This document shows positions 58,143 through 64,000 of a stretch of DNA of 64,000 nucleotides, piece by piece. Position numbers and translations under genes: made by a program. The notes under the pieces were generated by a model. The model was not told the DNA's origin and ran no database searches. It saw only the letters and a program-made list of their open reading frames with translations. Source of the stretch: Bacteroidales bacterium. Its GTDB lineage: Bacteria; Bacteroidota; Bacteroidia; Bacteroidales; VadinHA17. The stretch's first letter is position 1; each line of letters opens with the position of its first letter. The stretch covers positions 1 to 64,000 of the forward strand of contig JADKBK010000008.1 in the NCBI GenBank assembly GCA_016715075.1, given 5' to 3'.

Positions 58143-59597
58143 TCACTTTTTATCTGTTTTACTGCTGAATATCAGCAACCCCGCATAGGTTAGCAATCCG
58201 TTCAGAAGGAGCAATTCAAATCCAAACTTATATCCGTTAAGCAACACCTGTGAGTATTTGCTGAGGAAGAAACAGATCAGCGGGGAGATTATTGCAATAG
58301 CAGGGGTTAACCGGTCTCTCACCTGACGCTTTGTGAAAAGTCCGAATGAGTATAAACCTAACAGCGGACCATAAGTGTAACCGGCTATGGTGAATAGCTT
58401 ATCAATAACAGCTCTATCGCTTAATTTACTGAATATCAATACGCTGACAAAAAACACTACTGCAATCGACAGATGTACTGTATACCTGATCCGGGTCTTT
58501 GCCTGTTCTGTGATGCCTTGCCTCTTCTCAAGCCCGAGAAAATCGATACTGACGGATGTGGTAAGAGAAGTCAATGCACCATCTGCGCTTGGAAATGCTG
58601 CCGAGATAAGTCCAATAAGAAACACAATTCCGGCAACAGGTCCCAGATAGCTGATAGCTACCATCGGAAAGATATCATCCGTTGTCTTTACATCAACACC
58701 CCTTGTCTGCACAAAGATAAGCAACAAAGCGCCAAGGAACAGGAACAAAAGGTTTACAAAAACGAGTATCCCGCTGAAGGTGAACATATTTTTCTGAGCT
58801 TCCCTGATATTGCGGCAACTAAGATTCTTCTGCATCATCTCCTGATCAAGTCCTGTCATGACTATTGTGATAAACATCCCGCTGAAAAACTGTTTAAGAA
58901 AAAATCTCTCATGATGCCAGTCCAGGATAAACATCCTTGATATATTGCTGCTCTTTACCTGGGAAACAAGATCTCCGAGAGAAACATTAAGATCCTTGCT
59001 GATGTAAATAACTGATAATATAACTGCAAGAAGCATAAATGTCGTCTGAAGGGTATCAGTCCAGATAATGGTCCTTATCCCGCCTTTAAGGGTATAAAGG
59101 ATAATAAGAAGAATAAAAACAAGCACATTTATCCAGAAAGGCACATGCCATGCATCAAATACAAAGATCTGCAGAACATTAATTACAAGATACATCCTTA
59201 ATGAGGCACCAAGTGTCCTGGACAGGATAAAAAAAGCTGCGCCGGTTTTATAGGACCAGAATCCGAATCTCTGGTCGAGATAGGAGTAAATTGAGGTAAG
59301 TTTAAGCCTGTAATATAATGGTAATAAGACAGTCGCTATCACAAAATAGCCAAAGAGGTATCCCAGGACAACAACCATATAACTGAACTGCGTCTCTTTT
59401 ACCCAACCAGGGAGAGACATGAAAGTCACTCCTGAAAGTGATGCACCTATCATTCCATATGCAACTACAAACCATGGGGACACTTTATTCCCTATGAAGA
59501 ATGACTGATTATCCGCTTTTCTTGAAGTAAGCCAGGTTACTAAAAAAAGTACAGCCGTGTAGATGAGGAAAATTCCAAGAATGAGTATTGGAGGCAT
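58143..59597 (-). CDS. Sodium/solute symporter (SSS family)
   Basis: 484 residues with about 13 hydrophobic segments. The family signature is present: SPWFVVAYGMIGASLSGVTFMSLPGWV near the N-terminus, followed by GGIRTIIWTDTLQTTFML, and AFPSADGALTSLTTSVSIDF, which carries sodium-site residues. It should couple sodium to uptake of a small solute (sugar, proline, carboxylate); the substrate is not clear from sequence and there is no neighbouring pathway. It is the only minus-strand gene between 52017 and the right edge, convergent with DUF6048 and divergent from recR. Confidence 0.9.
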   Translation of the reverse strand: MPPILILGIFLIYTAVLFLVTWLTSRKADNQSFFIGNKVSPWFVVAYGMIGASLSGVTFMSLPGWVKETQFSYMVVVLGYLFGYFVIATVLLPLYYRLKLTSIYSYLDQRFGFWSYKTGAAFFILSRTLGASLRMYLVINVLQIFVFDAWHVPFWINVLVFILLIILYTLKGGIRTIIWTDTLQTTFMLLAVILSVIYISKDLNVSLGDLVSQVKSSNISRMFILDWHHERFFLKQFFSGMFITIVMTGLDQEMMQKNLSCRNIREAQKNMFTFSGILVFVNLLFLFLGALLLIFVQTRGVDVKTTDDIFPMVAISYLGPVAGIVFLIGLISAAFPSADGALTSLTTSVSIDFLGLEKRQGITEQAKTRIRYTVHLSIAVVFFVSVLIFSKLSDRAVIDKLFTIAGYTYGPLLGLYSFGLFTKRQVRDRLTPAIAIISPLICFFLSKYSQVLLNGYKFGFELLLLNGLLTYAGLLIFSSKTDKK

Positions 59598-59682
59598 ATA
59601 GGATTTTATTAGTTTACAAGAATAACAAAAAGTATGGAAGGGAGAAAATCCTGAACCGTTTAATTAACCCGGAAAATTGGAT

Positions 59683-59690
59683 TAATTTTG
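59683..59690 (+). promoter_or_regulatory. -7 promoter box for recR
   Basis: TAATTTTG matches TAnnTTTG and ends 16 bases before ATG 59707. No clear TTG was found at the -33 distance. Confidence 0.5.
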
Positions 59691-59706
59691 CATAAAAGTT
59701 TGAACC

Positions 59707-60324
59707 ATGAGTTTTAATGAATTTCCTTCAAGGTTATTAGAAAATGCTGTAAATGAATTTGCGTCACTTCCGGGCATTGGGCGAAAAACAGCTTTCAGAC
59801 TTGTGATGAACCTGCTGAGAAGAGATTCCGGGGATGTGAAGAAATTCGGGGAGAGCATTATCAGGCTTCATGAGGAAATCCACTACTGCAAAGTCTGCAA
59901 CAACATCTCTGATACGGAAATTTGCAATATCTGCAACGATGAAAGGAGAGACAGGAGTGTCATATGTGTTGTGGAAAACATACAGGATGTAATGGCTATT
60001 GAGAATACCAGGCAGTTCAATGGATTGTATCATGTACTGGGAGGCATTATTTCACCTATTGACGGAATAGGTCCGGCAGACCTTAAGATCGACAGCCTTG
60101 AAGAAAAAGTCAAAGCCGGTGGGTTAAGGGAGATAATTTTTGCACTCAGCACTACAATGGAAGGAGATACGACAAACTACTATCTTTATAAACGACTGAA
60201 TAAATTTACAATAAGTCTCACAACTCTGGCCAGAGGTGTCGCAGTCGGTGATGAACTTGAATATACTGATGAAATCACTCTGGGAAGGGCCATTAACAAC
60301 CGTAATCCTTACCAGCAAATATAA
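59707..60324 (+). CDS. recR: Recombination protein RecR
   Basis: 205 residues, normal for RecR. RecR works with RecF and RecO to load RecA on single-strand gaps. The helix-hairpin-helix LPGIGRKTAFRLVMNLL (about 21-37) is followed by a four-Cys zinc finger (Cys61, Cys64, Cys73, Cys76) and a Toprim domain (VICVVENIQDVMAIENT, HVLGGIISPIDGIGP). The C-terminus has the conserved LARGVAVGDELEYTDEITLGRAI. It has its own promoter box. Confidence 0.96.
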   Translation: MSFNEFPSRLLENAVNEFASLPGIGRKTAFRLVMNLLRRDSGDVKKFGESIIRLHEEIHYCKVCNNISDTEICNICNDERRDRSVICVVENIQDVMAIENTRQFNGLYHVLGGIISPIDGIGPADLKIDSLEEKVKAGGLREIIFALSTTMEGDTTNYYLYKRLNKFTISLTTLARGVAVGDELEYTDEITLGRAINNRNPYQQI

Positions 60325-60514
60325 AAAAGCCGGAATGAGAAGTTATTACAGTCTCAGGTTCTGATGACCTCTCCCAAATGAAACATTTGGTCTTTATGAT
60401 TGTTAATCTGATGATTTAATCATAAATTGCTAAAAAGGGTTTATCCTGTAACAGGTAACAGCAATCCTGAAAAACGCAGATATAGATTATTTTTTACAAG
60501 AAAAATCAGGAATT

Positions 60515-61816
60515 ATGGCACGGATGAATATTGTTTTACCTGCAATGGGGGAAGGGGTTATTGAAGCAACAATCAATAAATGGCTTGTCGGGGAAGGAAC
60601 TGTAGTAAAGGAAGATGATCCAATTGTTGAAGTAGCTACCGACAAAGTCGATTCCGAGGTCCCTGCACCGGTGGAAGGTACAATTGTATCAATTCTGGTT
60701 AAAGAAGGGTCAGTTGCAAAAATTGGTGAAATAATTGCCATAATAGAGAGCAATATAACCCTCTCTGCGGATGAATCCGTCAAGATAGAAAAAGAAGTTG
60801 AAAGAATAAGGGAGACCATCGAAGAGGTCAGGGTCGAAAAGAAGGAAGTGACAGATTTGTCGCTTGATATGAAGAGCCGGACTCCCTCAGGGAAGTTTAT
60901 TTCACCTCTGGTCAGAAGCATTGCTGCAAAAGAGGGAATAAGCTATGCTGACCTTGATATTTTACAGGGCAGCGGCATGGATGGAAGAATAACAAAGGAT
61001 GATATTAATAAAATTCTGGATACCCGTAAAGCTGCTGAAACTGCCAGGCAAGTTCCAATCAGGGAAGTCGTCAGCGAAATGCCAACAGCTTCTAATTCAT
61101 CAGGTGATGAGATAATTCCGATGGACAGGATCAGAAAGCTGATAGCTGATCATATGGTATTGTCAAAAAGAACCTCTCCTCATGTGACATCCTTTATCGA
61201 TGCTGACGTTACAAGGCTCATGAACTGGAGAAATGCCAGCAAGGAAAAGTTTCTTGCAGCACATGGACAGAAACTGACTTTAACTCCGATATTTATCGAT
61301 GCTGTGGCAAGGGCTCTTTATGAATTTCCGATGGTCAATATCTCTGTTGACGGCACTAACATTATCAGGAAAAAGAATATCAATATCGGCATGGCAACAG
61401 CACTCCCTGACGGCAATCTTATTGTTCCCGTCATAAAAAATGCCAATGAGAAGAATCTTACCGGTCTTGCAAAGGCAGTGAATGACCTCGCGGACAGAGC
61501 CAGAAACAATAAACTAAAACCAGATGAGATTACAGGTGGAACTTTCACAATTACAAATTTCGGAAGTTATAATAATCTTGCAGGAACACCTATAATTAAC
61601 CAGCCACAGGCAGCTATCCTGGGAACAGGTGTGGTAAAGAAAATGCCTGCAGTGATAGAGACTCCTGATGGCGATATGATTGCCATCCGTCAGATAATGA
61701 TACTCTCCATGAGTTATGATCACAGGGTTATTGACGGAGCTCTTGCCGGAAAATTCCTTCACAGGGTCAAAGCGATCCTTGAAAACTACTCTCCTGATCT
61801 GACCTGGCCTGAATAA
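60515..61816 (+). CDS. 2-oxoacid dehydrogenase complex E2 (dihydrolipoamide acyltransferase)
   Basis: 433 residues. A lipoyl domain has the modified Lys44 in VATDKVDSEV. A linker and peripheral-subunit-binding domain follow (about 126-166, SPLVRSIAAKEGISYADL and GRITKDDI). The catalytic domain has HVTSFIDADVTRLM, NITNFGSYNNLAGTPIINQP-type sequence and MSYDHRVIDGA with His403 and Asp407. It most resembles branched-chain 2-oxoacid dehydrogenase E2, but could serve another complex. No E1 or E3 gene is in this window, so the partners lie elsewhere. It is complete and stands alone, 190 bases after recR. Confidence 0.92.
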   Translation: MARMNIVLPAMGEGVIEATINKWLVGEGTVVKEDDPIVEVATDKVDSEVPAPVEGTIVSILVKEGSVAKIGEIIAIIESNITLSADESVKIEKEVERIRETIEEVRVEKKEVTDLSLDMKSRTPSGKFISPLVRSIAAKEGISYADLDILQGSGMDGRITKDDINKILDTRKAAETARQVPIREVVSEMPTASNSSGDEIIPMDRIRKLIADHMVLSKRTSPHVTSFIDADVTRLMNWRNASKEKFLAAHGQKLTLTPIFIDAVARALYEFPMVNISVDGTNIIRKKNINIGMATALPDGNLIVPVIKNANEKNLTGLAKAVNDLADRARNNKLKPDEITGGTFTITNFGSYNNLAGTPIINQPQAAILGTGVVKKMPAVIETPDGDMIAIRQIMILSMSYDHRVIDGALAGKFLHRVKAILENYSPDLTWPE

Positions 61817-62006
61817 AGGCGTTTATCTTATCATAAACTATTTCATTACCGGAACCATTGATAAAAATCAGATACGGTCATGCCTGTATTGAAAGTACCT
61901 TATGGGAAGAGCCAGTTTTATAAAAGGAATAAGATTGAAAACAAGATAAAAAGTCAACTTTTATAAATAAGGATAAGATTAATAATTCTTATGCCATTAT
62001 TTTTAA

Positions 62007-62014
62007 TAAATTTG
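62007..62014 (+). promoter_or_regulatory. -7 promoter box for the TPR/PD40 gene
   Basis: TAAATTTG matches TAnnTTTG and ends 19 bases before ATG 62034. No good -33 TTG was seen. Confidence 0.5.
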
Positions 62015-62033
62015 TTCATCAAAATCTTTCAGT

Positions 62034-63308
62034 ATGAGCAAAAGATTTGTCTCTTTGTTTGTTGCATTAGTTTTTAATCTGTCACTTTTTGCACAGGAAG
62101 ACAATACTAATCAGGCTGTCTTTATTGAAGCTGAATATTTCCTGTTGAATGAAGATTATTCAGATGCACTGAACGGCTATCTGCAGCTTTATGAAAAGCT
62201 TCCGGATAACGCTAATCTTGCCTATTGCATTGGGGTTTGTTACCTGAATATTCAGGGGAAGAAGAACCTCTCTGTCAGCTATCTTGAGACTGCATCCAAG
62301 AACATGTCAGCCAAACATAAGGATGGTACACTTAATCAGCTTTCTGCTCCGTATGACGCACTGTATTATCTTGCAACTGCCTACCGGATAAACTATAAGT
62401 TCGACAAGGCAAAGGAGGCATTCCTGAAATATTCAGGAACTCTCCTTCCAGATGATCATGAAAATCAGGATTTCATTAAACATGAAATTGAGGTTTGTGA
62501 TATGGCTAAGAATCTGATAGCAAAACCTGTCTCTTTCAGCCAGGAGAATGCAGGCGAAATCTTTAATGATGATAAACCAAATTTCAATCCGATCATTTCA
62601 GCAGATGGAAAATCTTTTGCATATATGGTCTCGCTCAAATTCTATGATGCGATTATGTTTTCAAAGCTTATAAACGGCAAATGGTCTGTACCGGTTAATA
62701 TCACACCAGAACTTCAATCTGATGGGGATTTTTACATCTCCTGTCTCTCAGCTGACGGAAAAATGATTTTCCTTTCAAAAGATGATAACTATAACAGCGA
62801 CATCTATTTCAGTTCATTAAACGGAGGGAGTTGGGCAAAAACTGTTAAACTAAATAAAAACATCAATACAAAATACTGGGAATCCCATGGATATATTTCA
62901 GATGACGGGGAAGAGCTGGTATTTGCATCAGACCGACCCGGAGGTTTTGGCGGACTGGACCTATATATTTCACATAAAGTCAATGGTGACTGGGGACCGG
63001 CAGTCAATCTGGGACCTGAAATTAACACCCAGTTCAATGAAGACCGGCCTTTCCTGATAAATAAGGCGAAGACGCTTTTCTTCAGCTCCCAGGGTCATGA
63101 CAATATCGGTGGTTATGATCTTTTCAGATCCGAGATACAATCAAACGGGCTGTGGAGCAAACCTGCAAATCTCGGCTACCCTCTTAATACGCCGGATGAC
63201 AATATATTTTTCATGCCTATCGGAGACGGTAAATCAGGGTATTATTCAAATATGAAGGAATTAACAGGGAATGGGAAAGAGGATATTTACAAGATCACGT
63301 TCAGGTAA
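62034..63308 (+). CDS. Exported TPR plus PD40 beta-propeller protein
   Basis: 424 residues. A signal peptide (SKRFVSLFVALVFNLSLFAQ) leads to TPR-like helices (about 28-165: AEYFLLNEDYSDALNGYLQL, AYCIGVCYLNIQ, YYLATAYRINYKFDKAKEAF). The second half has four to five PD40 blades with F-x-S-x-D-x-x-G-type turns (FASDRPGGFGGLDLYIS, FSSQGHDNIGGYDLFRS). Bacteroidota homologues often end in an OmpA-like peptidoglycan domain, as in the T9SS protein PorE; this one stops after the propeller and lacks it. The role is unknown. It is followed 52 bases later by a paralogue. Confidence 0.85.
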   Translation: MSKRFVSLFVALVFNLSLFAQEDNTNQAVFIEAEYFLLNEDYSDALNGYLQLYEKLPDNANLAYCIGVCYLNIQGKKNLSVSYLETASKNMSAKHKDGTLNQLSAPYDALYYLATAYRINYKFDKAKEAFLKYSGTLLPDDHENQDFIKHEIEVCDMAKNLIAKPVSFSQENAGEIFNDDKPNFNPIISADGKSFAYMVSLKFYDAIMFSKLINGKWSVPVNITPELQSDGDFYISCLSADGKMIFLSKDDNYNSDIYFSSLNGGSWAKTVKLNKNINTKYWESHGYISDDGEELVFASDRPGGFGGLDLYISHKVNGDWGPAVNLGPEINTQFNEDRPFLINKAKTLFFSSQGHDNIGGYDLFRSEIQSNGLWSKPANLGYPLNTPDDNIFFMPIGDGKSGYYSNMKELTGNGKEDIYKITFR

Positions 63309-63348
63309 TTTTGATTTGAATTAAACTAAATAGAATTTAAGAATCACT

Positions 63349-63356
63349 ATATTTGT
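63349..63356 (+). promoter_or_regulatory. -7 promoter box for the right-edge TPR gene
   Basis: TATATTTG matches TAnnTTTG. It ends only 5 bases before ATG 63361, so the transcript could be leaderless. Confidence 0.5.
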
Positions 63357-63360
63357 TTTA

Positions 63361-64000
63361 ATGGGCACTTTCAGAGCAAAAATTCCAACCATCCTGTTGC
63401 AGCTAATTACTCTGGTTATCTTTCCTTATGCTGTAACGGCTCAATCATCAGCTGAGAAAAAAAATATTTTTACCCAGGCAGAGACATTCTACCTCTATGA
63501 GGAATATGAACTGGCAAATCCACTATATATTTTGCTGGAAACACCAGACAACATGAATATCAAATACAAGATAGGAACTTGTTATCTGAATATCCCGGGT
63601 GAAAAAGAGAAAGCTGTCTCCTATCTTGAGGAAGCAGTTAAAAATGCCAGCTATGAATCCAAGACTAATTCATATAAAGAGAAGGCGGCTCCACTGGATG
63701 CCTATTTTTCTCTTGCCAAAGCCTACATGATCAATAATGACCTGGACAAAGGACTGAATACACTTGAGACCTTCCGCAAGCTTGTCCTGGAGACGGCTGA
63801 CAAGGGCGGTATGAAGAATACGGAGTTTATTGATCAGCAGATACAGGCATGCAAAATCGCAATCTCACTAAAAGAGAACCCTGTATATTTCAGCAAAAAA
63901 ATCCTTGGCGATGATTTCAGCCATGGCGCCATAAATGAAAATCCCGCTGTCAGCTTTGACGGAAGAACATTGGTATATACTGAACGAAGGGGTAATGTCA
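63361..64000 (+). CDS. Exported TPR/PD40 protein, paralogue of the preceding gene (partial)
   Basis: The reading frame starts at ATG 63361 and is open to the window edge, giving at least 213 residues. A signal peptide (ILLQLITLVIFPYAVTAQS) leads to TPR-like helices with the same order as in the upstream gene: AETFYLYEEYELANPLYILL, YKIGTCYLNIPGEKEKAVSYL and a late AYFSLAKAYMINNDLDKGLN. The first PD40 turn (NPAVSFDGRTLVYTERR) begins just before the edge. It is clearly a tandem duplicate of the upstream gene. The C-terminus, which could hold an OmpA-like domain, is outside the window. Confidence 0.85.
   Translation, partial: MGTFRAKIPTILLQLITLVIFPYAVTAQSSAEKKNIFTQAETFYLYEEYELANPLYILLETPDNMNIKYKIGTCYLNIPGEKEKAVSYLEEAVKNASYESKTNSYKEKAAPLDAYFSLAKAYMINNDLDKGLNTLETFRKLVLETADKGGMKNTEFIDQQIQACKIAISLKENPVYFSKKILGDDFSHGAINENPAVSFDGRTLVYTERRGNV

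Noticed and set aside
60375..60391. Terminator hairpin after recR (CCAAATG/CATTTGG)
   Set aside because: The stem is only seven base pairs and no T run follows.

Overview
The window looks like a chromosomal segment of an environmental member of the Bacteroidota, probably near the Bacteroidales/Marinilabiliales. The signs are type IX secretion (T9SS) genes (GldJ, a PorP/SprF barrel, PorU, PorV), Bacteroidota promoter boxes (TAnnTTTG with an upstream TTG), few Shine-Dalgarno sites, the DUF6452/DUF6048 pair, and very long modular secreted proteins. This assignment comes from gene content only. No rRNA, CRISPR array, transposase or phage gene was seen.

Layout. 1-10563 (minus) is one giant secreted protein gene, open at the left edge and broken by two frameshifts; it carries four large repeated modules and then an Ig/PKD-like array. 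A tRNA-Val with its own promoter and terminator follows. 11134-26724 (almost all minus) holds a lipoprotein hydrolase, a methyltransferase, a small barrel protein, RsgA, a VOC protein, an IMP dehydrogenase, DUF4256, a YpfJ-type metallopeptidase, a periplasmic peroxiredoxin, a PAS histidine kinase, TerC, a 5'-nucleotidase and FolC. 26957-34610 (plus) holds PhoH, a G-rich heptamer array, a DUF1080 protein and a tight five-gene run (mtaB, suhB, a lipid A-type acyltransferase, a GT2 glycosyltransferase, a phosphoesterase). 34615-44235 is the secretion region: murF and gldJ plus a PorP/SprF gene on minus, facing porU, porV, ispF and a CoA-binding protein on plus. 44334-51919 (minus) holds hutU, a zinc-ribbon coiled-coil protein, a Nif3-like protein, MerR, CapA and two M23 peptidases. 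52017-64000 (mainly plus) holds alaS, an acyl-CoA synthetase, DUF6452, DUF6048, a sodium/solute symporter (minus), recR, a 2-oxoacid dehydrogenase E2 and two TPR/beta-propeller envelope proteins, the last cut by the window edge.

How it fits together. PorU (sortase) and PorV (shuttle) act at the end of T9SS, and GldJ and PorP/SprF proteins belong to the same apparatus. The giant protein is a plausible T9SS cargo, although its C-terminal sorting domain would lie beyond the left edge. MurF and the M23 peptidases act on cell wall; the acyltransferase, glycosyltransferase and phosphoesterase suggest envelope lipid or glycan work.

Caution. At least four genes (giant protein, hutU, nif3-like, DUF6048) are interrupted by small indels, mostly in or next to short homopolymers, with clear coding continuing in another frame. 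This looks more like consensus error in a long-read or metagenomic assembly than true gene decay. I found no convincing new multi-gene system. The most unusual material is the giant modular gene and four kinds of intergenic repeat: two heptamer arrays, a twin palindrome and a CTCTGTG inverted repeat.
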